Source: Aedes albopictus (taxonomy: Eukaryota; Arthropoda; Insecta; Diptera; Culicidae). Taken from it: 64,000 nt of DNA. Below the pieces are notes generated by a model. That model did not search any database, had not been told where the DNA came from, and saw only the letters and a list, made by a program, of their open reading frames with translations. Below, one piece after another: positions 26,201 through 38,200 of the stretch (the stretch's first letter is position 1; every line of letters starts with the position of its first letter). Made by a program: the position numbers and the translations under genes. The stretch spans positions 131,754,703-131,818,702 of the forward strand of contig NC_085137.1 in NCBI RefSeq assembly GCF_035046485.1. Direction: 5' to 3'.

Positions 26201-29200
26201 CAATCAAGCAGAAAGAACTGTCAAAGTGTGAGCCAAACGAACATGTTTAATGTTTGTAGGAATGCGTCGTTTGAACGGTATTGTAATCAGAACTAAACAA
26301 ATTATAATTATTTATTCTTAATACCGTGGGGTGCCCTAATTTCGCGCGGGTCCAAATTTCGCTCACTGATCATTTTTAGACATCATAATCATAAAAACAA
26401 TTGTGCAACTGTCCAAATTCCACTTTAACTATACTATCTAAAGTAAAATTTGGACAATGCAACGGTTAGTTCTATGATTATGTTCACTAAATATGATCAG
26501 TGAGCGAAATTTGGACCCGCGCGAAATTAGGGCACCCCACGGTATTGAAAAATGTATGGCATATGAAAATGTAGTTAAAAAGATAATATCTAATTAATTC
26601 TGCTTTCAAGAGCTAATGCTCATAAAGAAACTTTTGTAGCTGCTCTTCTCGAAAAAACTTCCATTGCTACTGCTTGATTCACTTCTATCATATCGATCAT
26701 AGCGCTATTCTTTGTGCATTTCAGATTTCTTCGATTGCGCTGTTTTTTTTTTTAATTTTGGAAAAAAAAATTACCTTAATTAGCAAACGTAAACAAAACA
26801 ACTTGCACCACAACAAAGTCACGTACAAAGTTTGAACTTCTAGCTTTGTGGCAAGTGTTGGAAGTTGTTGTAAACAAAACAAACAGCGTTGCCAAATCGA
26901 CATTTGTAACTTCCGTTAATCTCTATATAGAGGATTTCTAGTGCCTACAATATTCGATTCGAGGTTGTTAGCTCTTTTCCCTCCAGAGTCCGGGTAATTC
27001 GACCAAATGCCATTTGGCCGAAAGGGTCATTCAGCCGAACGCTGTTTGGCCTAATACCGCTTGGCCGAAAGAGAAATTATGAATTTAAGTTATCCTGCCA
27101 CTGGCACTGTTCTCCACTTCAGTATAACTCGAAAAAACAACCTATGATTGAAAGAAAGAAAACTCTATGGTAAAATATTGACATTTTCAACGTCCACTAA
27201 TCCCTTAATTAATTGTCAAACTAGACAGAACAGCTAATGATTGAAAGAAGAAAATATTTCTGATGATCACATTGAAAAGTTCCTCTGAATTATTTTGAGC
27301 ATAATTCGGTCAAACGGCATTCGACCAATCGACCCTGCTCTGCTTCGCTTCTGTCTAACGTCACGAAGGAGGTAGTCCATTAGTAACACACTTGCGATGC
27401 GCCGGAGTCCCGTTCCTTCCCAGACAACCGATTTACACGTATAATGAAGTTTATGACCGTGTTATACGTACTCTTATAAGGAGAAAGATAAGATCGCACA
27501 AGATGCAGCAAAAATGTCTTATGCGTACCAAAGTGGAGGTGATATACGTGCATTGATTGGTGGAACAATAATAATGATATATAATTTTAAAAGATATTTC
27601 ATGCGATTAACGGTATGCACTATTGCGATGTAATTTAGCATCCTATGCGACCTAATTATTATTATTATTATTATCTTTATTAACGAGATTTTCAGCCCAG
27701 CTGCGACCTAATAATATTTGCATAAAAAAACAATTCTTGTCACCTCGGTTTGAAACTAATGGCCTTTGGACTGGATTAACGAATCGCATTTTTCACTTAT
27801 GCATTTCAAACGCCATACATTACTGTTTGAAATAGGCCGACTATTAAAATGACATTCTAACTCATGTCAGGCTTAGTTGAAATATGCTTGGTTTACCTAC
27901 TGTAACACTGTGCAAATTTGGCAGACTATCTGATGCTAAAAACGACGGTGCGAGACTTTGCTCACAGTTTTAACTACAACCTTCAGGATTGATCTACATT
28001 TCCATGAAATTTGACAACCAGTTCCCTCTTCAAAACATAATATAAAATCAATAATGACCTAATTAAATCTATTGATAAATATTGATGTGTGCTTCATTTC
28101 TTTGCCAATTATTCCAGCCAGTTGGATTGTTCTAGCAGGAAATGTGTTAGATACTACAGTCCCGAACTTTAATCCAAACGACCAATTAGTGTTAGTGAGA
28201 CGCGCATAAACTTGGAAAGAATAGAAAAGCAAAGGATACCTAACATAAACAATAGAGTAAGTAAACAGAAAATAAAATAAAACCAAAAAAACTAACCTGC
28301 TCCCGGGCACTAGCAATTTCAGTATCTACCTCAACTTTCTACAGCAGGAGGAGAGTTTGAAGATGGCACCGATTTTTGTTTGTGTGTTTGATTTGGAGCG
28401 CGGGCAATTTGAATTTCAAGATGCAGTTTTTGTTTCGATTCAGTTTTAGTAGCAATACAACACGCGCACACAAATGCACCACCATGGTGTTATCCGGTCA
28501 GACCGAGAAATAAGATTTGTTGCAGAATGCAAGCCCGAAATGCATTTAGGAATTCAATTCAACAAATGGGCATCACCCCACATGACGCACGAGTTGATGG
28601 TTGATAGTAGAGTTGAGTTTTTCACACACGCACACACACCGTTTTAGAAACGAAACAATAGTTTGAGGGTAAAATAAGGAATAATTAATAAATAATAACG
28701 ATCCGAATTTTCGGAGGTTTTGAGAACGATTTGACAGATTGAATGACGGAGAATCTATCCCGACTGGCATTTTGTCGTTTGGCACTTCCAAAAAACAGAT
28801 GATATTAAATTCAAACATTTTTTCGGGTAGAAATGACTGTACTTTCTTATTGTTGCTGCAAATGAACTCTTTAACCTAAACAAAGCTATTTTTGGGTTTC
28901 TGAGCCAAACAACATTTTGCAAATAAGGTAGATTCTTGACAAATGAAGAATTCTTGTTCATTCATCATAGTTTTGAGCTGAAAAAGATAAAATTGCACTT
29001 TTAAAGAAGTGGCATGCTGTTAGATAAGTTAGTTACCAAAAGAAACTGAGCATACTACTACTGGTTAGCTATATATTATTCAGTCTGGTCGTTAGTCTGA
29101 AAGCGATCGCCGTTACGCATCTTGGGGTTATTGAATTGTTATCAGCAGTGAGCTCGTGAGCAGTTACTAGCCCTTCGACGGTTATCAACACGAGATGTGG

Positions 29201-32200
29201 GAGATTTCATGCAGTGAAAACTGATAAGTCAAGTGTAGGTAGGTAGGTAGGTAGTAAATAATGAATGAATTAGCAGCACTGGAAAAACGTTATCACTATG
29301 GCGCAAAACTATAGTAGGAAAATAAAAACCGATCGCTTTCTAGTTAGAGGACTTCCCGCGGAAGGAATGATGATGACCAGTTACCTGATTTTTGAGATCG
29401 TCGAGCCGCTTCTGTGCCTCGCCTTTCTGATTTTCCAATTGTTTCAGTGTGGCCGTCAGGGTGTCCAGTTCGCTCTGTTTGGGATAAATTGGAGACGCTT
29501 AGCATCTGACAAATTTTGTAACATCTTCTAGTTGTTATTACCTGAAGGCTTCGCATCTCGCCATTCTTTATTCGCACGTCGGCCTCTTTCTGGGCGACTT
29601 CCTGCTCGAGCAAGCGACGCTCTTTGGCCAGCTCTTCGATCTCTTTGGAAATCATCTCCAGCTCCGGATTGCTGTATGTCGGTTTTGGTTCCTAGGGGGG
29701 ATACAAGCGTCGTTACCAGATTGCATTAACCCGTTTACGCCGAAGGACTCATAATTTTGATATTCCAATAAAGTAGGTGATTCCCTGAGAAATTCCGGAA
29801 GGAATTAACAAACAAATCTCTAGATAAAACCCTTGAGGAATTCCAGAAGGAATACTCTGGGGCATTCTGTAAGATATCCTATGAACAAATTCGGAAGGAA
29901 TCTCTGGATGAATTGTTAGAAGAATCTCTAGAGGGATGTTTTGAGGAATTCTTCGAGGAATCCTCTGAGAAGCTCCTGAAGAAAAGCCTTTGAGGAATCC
30001 ATGGAGGAATTCCCGGAGAAATCCGTGTAGGAATCCGTGAACAACGAATTTTCAGAGGAAGAATCCGTGGAAGAATCTTCGGAGGAATTTCGGAAGAAAT
30101 TCCAGGAGAAGCCTTCTGAAGAATTCCGGGAGAAATCCTTGTGGGAACCCCCTGAGAAATTCCGGAAGGAATTCTCTAAGGAACTCTCTGGAAGAATCCC
30201 CCCTAATAAACGGCAACAATACACGGACAGTACTGTAGACAGTTCAACAATACCTCATACTGTTCAAATTGTATCCCGAATGGGTGGTTAAGCACATCTT
30301 ATGGTTATCGTTTATGCGGGCCTAAATGTAGCTAATGAGGAATTCTTTGAGATATTTATCAACGTGGCATTCTTGGAGAAATCCTGTGCAGAATTCAGTG
30401 AATCATCCCTTTAGGAATTACGGGAGTAATCCCGTTAGGAATTCAGTAAGGAACTTCTGAAGGAATTGCTAGAAGAATCTCTAGTGAAATTCTGAGAGGT
30501 ATCCTATCCTCTGAGGAATTCTTCGAGGAATTCTCTGAGAAGTTCCTGAAGAAAAGCCTTTGAGGAATCCACGGAGGAATTCCTGGAGAAATTCGTGGAG
30601 GAATCCTGGAACAAAGAATTCTCAGGGGAAGAATCTATGGAAGAATCTTCTGAGGAATTTCGGAAGAAATTCCAGGAGAAGTCTTCTGAGGAATTCCGAG
30701 AGAAATCCCTGTGGGAACCCCCTCAGAAATTCCGGAAGGAATTCTTTAAGGAACTCTCTGATAGTGATGTACCGAATAGTACTATTCGGCCTTCGGCCGA
30801 ATACCGAATATTTCAAATTTTATTATTCGGCGAAACGAATATTCGGCCGTATATTCGGCCGAATAGTTGGTCAAATATTCGGCCGACTTTCTTGTCAAAA
30901 ATCTCATGAAATTATTATGGATGGCAAGATCGTTTACAAGAAAGTACAATTTGACAGCCATGATATTCAGAAACGTTTTTACATCACAGAAAATGTAACT
31001 TTTCTCAAATAAAATGCCCCGAAAATCCACTTTACAATTAATGGAATTCTTGATTCAGCGTGTTGTTGCTATGTTTATTCATTATTCGGCCTATTCGGCC
31101 GAATAATACATTTAATATTCGGCTAAACGAATATTCGGTAAAATCGAAAAAAAGGCTGATATTCGGCCCGAATATTCGGCCGGCCGAATATTCGGTACAT
31201 CACTACTCTCTGAAAGAATCCCTAAACGTAGCTAATCAGGAATTCTTTGAGATATTTATCAACGTGGCATTCTTGGAGAAATCCTGTGCAGATTTCAGTG
31301 AATCATCCCTTTAGGAATTACGGGAGTAATCCCATTAGGAATTCAGTAAGGAACTTCTGAAGGAATTGCTAGCAGAATCTCTAGTGAAATTCAGAGAGGT
31401 GTCCTATCCTCTGAGGAATTCTTCGAGGAATTCTCTGAGAAGTTCCTGATGAAAAGCCTTTGAGGAAACCACGGAGGAATTCCTGGAGAAATTCGCGGAG
31501 GAATCCTGGAACATAGAATTCTAAGATGAAGAATTCATGGAAGAATCTTCTGAGGAATTTCGGAAGATATTCCAGGAGAAGTCTTCTGAGGAATTCCGGG
31601 AGGAATCCCTGAGGGAACCCCCTGAGCAATTCCGGAAGGAATTTTCTAAGGAACTCTCTGGAAGAATCCCTAAACGTAGCTAATGAGGAATTCTTTGAGA
31701 TATTTATCATCGTGGCATTCTTGGAGAAATCCTGTGCAGATTTCAGTGAATAATCCCTTTAGGAATTCCGAGAATAATCCCGTTAGGAATTCAGTAAGGA
31801 ACTCCTGAAGGAATTGCTAGAAGAATCTCTAGTGAAATTCAGAGAGGTATCCTATCCTCTGAGGAATTCTTCGAGGAATCTTCTGAGAAGTTCCTGAAGA
31901 AAAGCCTTTGAGGAATCCACGGAGGAATTCCTGGAGAAATTCGTGGAGGAATCCTGGAACAAAAAACCCTCAGAGGAAGAATCCATGGAAGAATCTTCTG
32001 AGGAATTTCGGAAGAAATTCCAGGAGAAGTCTTCTGAGGAATTTCGGGAGAAATCCCTGTGGGAACCCTCTGAGGAATTCCGGAAGGAATTCTCTAAAGA
32101 ACTCTCTGGAAGAATCCCTAAACGTAGCTAATGAAGAATTCTTTGAGATATTTATCAACGTGGCATTCTTGGAGAAATCTTGTGCAAATTTCAGTGAATA

Positions 32201-35200
32201 ATCCCTTTAGGAATTCCGGGAGTAATCCCGTTAGGAATTCCGGGAGTAATCCCGTTAGGAGTTCAGTAAGGAACTCCTGAAGGAATTGCTAGAAGAATCT
32301 CTAGTGAAATTCTGAGAGGTATCCTATCCTCGGAGGAATTCTTCGAGGAATCCTCTGAGAAGTTCCTGAAGAAAAGCCTTTGAGGAATCCACGGAGAAAT
32401 TTCTGGAGAAATTCGTGGAGGTATACTGGAACAAAGAATCCTCAGAGGAAGAAACCATGGAAGAATCTTCTGAGGAATTTCGGAAGAAATTCCAGAAGAA
32501 GTCTTCTGAGGAATTGCGGGAGAAATCCCTGTGGAAACCCTCTGAGAAATTCCGGAAGGAATTCTCTAAGGAACTCTCTGGAAGAATCCTTAAGCACAAC
32601 TAATGAGAAATTCTTTGTTCTATTTATCAACGGAGCATTCTTGTAGAAATCCTATGCAGCAGTCCGGGAAGAATCCCTTTAAGAATTCCGGGAGTAATCC
32701 GGTTAGGAATTCAGTTAAGAACTCCTGATGTAATCGCCAGACAAATCTCCAGTGAAATTCAGAGAGGTATCCTATGAGTAATTCTTTGATGAATCCGCTG
32801 AGAAAACCCTGGTGGAGTTCCGGACGAAATCCTTAGAGGAATCTTAAGATGAATCATCAGAAGAGTTGCAGTAGAAATCCCCTAAGGGATTCAGACTAGA
32901 ATCTCCTGAGAAAATCCGGAGAAATAAGAATTCCGGGAGGATTCGTGGGATGATTAAGAAGTTTAAAAGCAATCCACTCAGGAATTCCGAGATGAACCCT
33001 TGAGAATAGGAATTTGAGGTGGAATCCTCTGAATAATTCCAAGAGAAAGAGCCTCGAGGAATTTCGGCTAGAATCGTACAAGGATTTTGACAGGAATCTA
33101 TTGAGGATCTCCAGCAGGAATATCCTGAGAGAATCCGGAAGAAATCTTTGAAGAAAAACTTAGAAGAACTTCAGGGGAATCCCATAATGCATTCCGGGAG
33201 AAATCCCCGGAAGAATTCTTGGAGAAATCCATATATGAAACCTGAGAGGAATCCCTGGCAGAATAGGAATCTAGGAAGCAATTCTCTAAAGTATTCCCGG
33301 AGAAAGCTCCTGCGGAATTTCGGTAAGAATCTCCTGAGGATCTCCAGCAGAAATACCTTGAGGAACTCCGGAAGGAAATTCCCAGGGAAGCTCCAGCGAA
33401 ATATACTGAGGATTTCCGGAAGGATTCGCGAGAAGAAACTCAGTAAAATAAACCTAGAGGAATTTCTATTTTTAACTTGGGAAGAATCCATTGAGGAATC
33501 AGGGATAAATCTTTGAAGGCATAAGAATCTTGGAAGGAATCTCTGGAGGATTCCTGGAGGAATTCCCTAAAGAATTCCGACATGAACCCGGCAGGAATCT
33601 CCTGAGACGTTCCAGGAGGAAACCTCTGAAGAACTACCGGAGAAGGTTCTTGAGGAATCCTGCGGAATTCCGGGATGATTCACAGGAAGAATCTTAGGAA
33701 GAAACCCTATATGAAGCCTGAGAGGAATCCCCTGAGAAACTTCGGTTAGAATCTTCTAAAGTTCTCGGCAGGAATCTCTTGAGGATCTCCAGCAGAAATC
33801 TTCTGATAGAATTCAGAAGGAATTTTTGAAGGAATATTGAGAAGTACTTCAAAAGAAATCTCATGAGCAATTCTGGGAGAATACCCTGAGAAACTTCTGG
33901 ATAAATATCCTGAGTTTCGGAACGTTTCTTGGCACGAATCTTCGTAAGAATCCCTAAAGGAATCCATATATGAAACCTGAGCGGAATGCCCTGAGGAATT
34001 TCGAAATGAATGGGAATCTAGGAAGGAATTCTCTAAAGTATTCCAGGAGAAAGCTCCTGTGGGATTTCGGCAAGAATCCCCGGCAGGCATCCCTAATGGA
34101 ATTCGTGGAGGAATATCTAAAGGAATTCCGAAGGAATCCCAAGAGCAATTCCGGATGGATTCCGTAGAGGAATTCCGGATAGCATTCGTAGAGGAATTAC
34201 GGGAGAAATTCCCGAAGAAGCTCCCGAGAAATATTCTGAGGATTTCCGGAAGGATTCACGAGAAGAATTTCAGGAAAATTTGTGAAGAAATTTCTATATT
34301 AAACATGGGAAGAATCCACTGAGGAATCCCTGGTAAATCTTTGAGAAATTGGAATTTTAGGAGGAATCTCTGTAGGATTCCAGGAGAAATCCCCTAAGGA
34401 AATCCGAGAAGAATCCGGCAGTAATCTTCTGAAAATTCCAAGAAGAATCCTTTGAAGAACTACCTGAGAAACATCCAGAGGACTTCCGGGACGATTCACG
34501 AGTTGAATGTCAGGACGAATCCCTAGATAAGCCTGAGATGAACCCCCTGAGAAATCTTTATAAGAATGGGAATCTTGGGAGGAATCCTTTGAAGAATTTT
34601 AAGAGGAAGCCCCTGAAGAATTCCTTCTCGAAACTCCTAAAGGTCTCGAGAATAATCTCTTGAGGATCTCCGGCCGGAATCTACTGAGAAAATCCGGGAG
34701 GAATCCCTGAAGCAATCCTTAGAAGTACCTCAATAGGAATCCCATGAGGAACTTCTTTTTTTTTTTTTTTTTTTTTTGCTAGGTTTCTAGCTGCACTCTG
34801 AATAGAGTTGAAACCTCTACACTAGACCCGAAGATAGAAAAGAGTACGTAATCTTTCAGAAGCAGTTTGCCAGCCGTACGCGGAAAATGATATCCATTAA
34901 GACACTGTTGCCTACTGACTCAGAAAGTTACGGTAGAAGGTTGGAAAGTTTTCAATTGGTCAGTCAGTCAGGATTTGCCTATGTAGTATTATGGTCACAC
35001 GGTTTGTGTTTGTCGTCTTGTTCGATTTTGTGGTATGGTTCAATATGTTTTTCTTCTCGTTAAGTCATTTGTCGTATGTTTGTTTTTTTTTCATCGAATC
35101 AATCAAACCCTGTATGTTAAAATATAGTCGATCCTGTGTCAAATTGTTTTCTTGATTTCGTTAATAGTTTTTTATTTCTCTGTGTTCATCTCTTGTGTCC

Positions 35201-38200
35201 TTAAATTGTCATCGGTCCAAAACCCACAGAAACATGCAACTGAACTTCTGATATTTTTCTGTTGGTGTCAAAATGCCATCTAAGAGATAAACAAAAATAC
35301 ATCAAGTTGGTCAGTTGATTGCAATAAAATTTTGTCAACTATTATGTATTCGTCCTCCTACAAATACTATGAAAAATGTTCAAATTCGTTCAATTGTCCT
35401 ATCGGTCCTACCTAGATAAACCATGTCATTTTCTCAAGCGTAACCTAGAAATGTCAACCTAGTCATACACAAGTAACGTTGTTCAGTTAATAAGAAGCAG
35501 TCAGTTTTTGTCCAAAATGTCACGTCGAACGCATTGACGTCAACAATGCGTTTAAGTGTTCGCACGTTAGCTTCGAATCTATCAGCACAATTAAGTGCTG
35601 CAAATCTCCTTCCCACTATTAATTCTTCGGTCGATTTTAATTGCTTTATTTAAAGAAAATATGACCAACTAACATTCTAAAAATTCAAAAAAGCGACTAT
35701 GACATTAATGAATTACTAATCAAAAGCAACCGAGAAACGTGGGAAATAGAGCCCAAACAACATTTTGAAGTCAGCTGACTGTAAAAGGTTCCAAAATCTA
35801 TCACAAATCCTACAAAACTTTTATTAGGATTTGTAACGATCATCAAAACCTTCTTAAATCCAACCGACTTGGAACTATTGCTTGGGAATAGACTCTAATG
35901 AGCCCTGGCGGATCCTCCATGTTTATCGAGCATGTCTGATGCATATGATCAGCCATACTCCATCTGCAGCAGCCGGTTCGTGATGAACCGTTGGAGGCGC
36001 ATTAAAGTGTTAAAAAGGTGATATGTTTCACTAAAGAACACTACATTACAATAATCAAAATGAAACTCCTTCACTTTAATACCGTCAACCCCTGCGAACT
36101 TGGCCAGGGAGGAATCCCATGAGGAACTTCTGGAGGAATATTCTGAAGAATTCCGGGAAGATTTACGGAAGGAACCTCAGGAAGATTCTCTATATTGAAC
36201 CTGAAAGGAATTCCTGCAGAAACTCCGAGAGCAATCCCTAAGAGAATGGAAATCTTGGGAGAAATTCTTTGAAAAAAAAACAAGAGTCTCTGAGGAATTC
36301 CGGCAGGAGTCTCCATGGGAGCTCCCATAGAAATATCCTGAGGATTACAGTAACTGGAACGATTCGCGAGAAGAATCTCAGGAAACTCCCTGGAGGAATT
36401 CCTTGACGAATCTCTGATGGAACGATAATCTTAAGAGGCATCAGAACATCCACCAGGAATCTCCGGCAGAAGTCCTGAGCAATTCCGGGATGAATGTCTA
36501 TATGAAGGAACTGAGAGATATCCCCTGAAGAATTCCGAGAGAAATCCCTGTAAGAATGGGAATTTTGGGAGGAATCCTTTGACAGATTCCAGGAGCAAGT
36601 CTCTCAGAATTTTTGGTTAGAATCTCCTAAGGATCTCGACAGCAATCTCTTGATGATCTCCGGTAGGAATCTGAGGAGGGATCCCTGAAGCAATCTTTAG
36701 AAAGAAAAAAAAAACAAACCTCATGAGGAATTTCTGCAGGAATCCCCTAAGGAGATCTCAGAGACATATCCGGAGGATTCCTGGGGGGAGAGTCAGAAAA
36801 ATCCGTGAAAGAACCTCTATATTAAACTTGGGAAGAATCTCCGAAAGAAAGAAAATCTTAGAAGAATTCCAGGAGCAATCCCCTGAGGAATTCCGGCAAG
36901 AATTCCCTAAGAATCTTAGCAAGAATCTGTTGAGAATCTCCGGCAGATATCTCTTGATGATCGCCGGCAGGGATCTCCTGAGGGAATAAATACCTGAAAG
37001 AATGAGAATCCTTGGAGGAATCGTCAGAAGAATTCCAGGAGGAATTTCGCCTAGAATATCTTGAGAAAATCCAGGAAGAATCCCTCGAGTAATGCTTAAA
37101 AGAACCTCAATAGGAATCTCATCAGGAGCTCTGGAAGGAATTCTCTAAGGAACTTCCGGAAGAAATTTTCTAGTGGCATGACGGAGCACCCCCACCCACT
37201 TACCGGTGCCGCGATGAGCGAGTTCTTCCGCAAACTCGGTGGAACCATGTTGGGGGCCAGTACCTGCGGTGGATCGATTCCCTTCTTGGCGCGTTCCACG
37301 AGCCACATCGCCAGGCAGAATTCCTCCAGGCGCAGCTTGCCGATCTGGTTGGTGTCGCACAGGGCCCAGATGTGCGCCAGGACGTTCTGGGCCAACCCGG
37401 ACTGGATAAACACCTCTTTGATTTCGTGCCCGGACACCAACCCGTCCCGGTCCATGTCGCTTTTGTTGAAAATCTCCTCGTACCGGCACCGTTCCAGCGT
37501 GCCGACTACCCAGGTGCTGCCGGCGGCCGCCATCGGATCTACGCCGCCCGTTGGAATGAGTGGAACGAGTGGGGCCGGCGGAACGACCGGCGGTGGAATG
37601 GCTCGAGTGACCGCTGGAAGAGGCGGAACTACCGGTGGCGGTGCGATATCTGTCGGGAAGTTGGCCACGAAACCTCCGTCGCCGCCGCTTCCGAATGCAT
37701 CGAAACTGCCGTTGCTGCCGGTGGTGGTGTTCTGAGCCGATCGCTGAAGCTGTGGCGGCAGAGTAGCTGGAATGGCACGCTTATCTAGGGCTTCGTAGAC
37801 CAAATGCATGGCGACGCAAAATTCGTGCTTGTCGAGGCTGCCGTCGCGATCCTGATCGGCCAGGTCCCAGATCCGGCCGAGCGTATCGACCGGAAGTTTG
37901 GAATTCATTAGGGTGTTGCGTACTTTCGCCCCGGGCAGAAGGCCATTCATCGGACCGAGGGATTCGAACAGCTGCTCGTACTGTTGTCGCTTCTCCGGCT
38001 TCATCGACCAGTCGGTGTTCTCCGTGGGTACCAGTTTGACTTGAGCGGGAACTTTTGGAAGGTCGCCCTGTTGGGGGGAAGAATGATTAGAACTCGGCGT
38101 ACTTACAAGGGTTATTCGAGTCGAGACACGTACCACTTTGGGCGGTTTCGGCAGCTCGTTGTAGATGTTTTTGATGTTGATTTCGGAGCCCTCCTGGGCC

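Larger units (their letters stand above)
29943..32790 (+). repeat. Five-copy ~449-bp higher-order tandem repeat
   Basis: Copies begin at about 29943, 30523, 31412, 31861 and 32333 with GAGGAATTCTTCGAGGAATY. They share GCCTTTGAGGAATCCACGGA, GGAACTCTCTGGAAGAATCC, AACGTAGCTAATGAGG and GAGATATTTATCAACGTGGC in the same order. Net unit lengths are about 437-472 bp once insertions in copies 1 and 2 are removed. Copy 4 has a 24-bp internal duplication. Confidence 0.88.
29775..34735 (-). repeat. 12-bp-period minisatellite with higher-order structure
   Basis: Plus-strand units such as GAGGAATTTCGG, AAGAAATTCCAG, GAGAAGTCTTCT, GAGGAATTCCGG follow each other in steps of 12. The block lies in the 7.5-kb intron between exons B and C. 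Frames with four-residue periodicity (RNSS, EEFR, EFLR types) occur on both strands and are artefacts. Confidence 0.82.

Noticed and set aside
33148..34322. Frames of 60-122 codons rich in RNSR / EEFR
   Set aside because: Four-residue periodicity from the 12-bp repeat, appearing on both strands.
35900..36110. Short ribosomal-protein-like word (RFITNRLL, reminiscent of S24) on minus in the retroposed insert
   Set aside because: Only about five identical residues, with no continuation; treated as chance.
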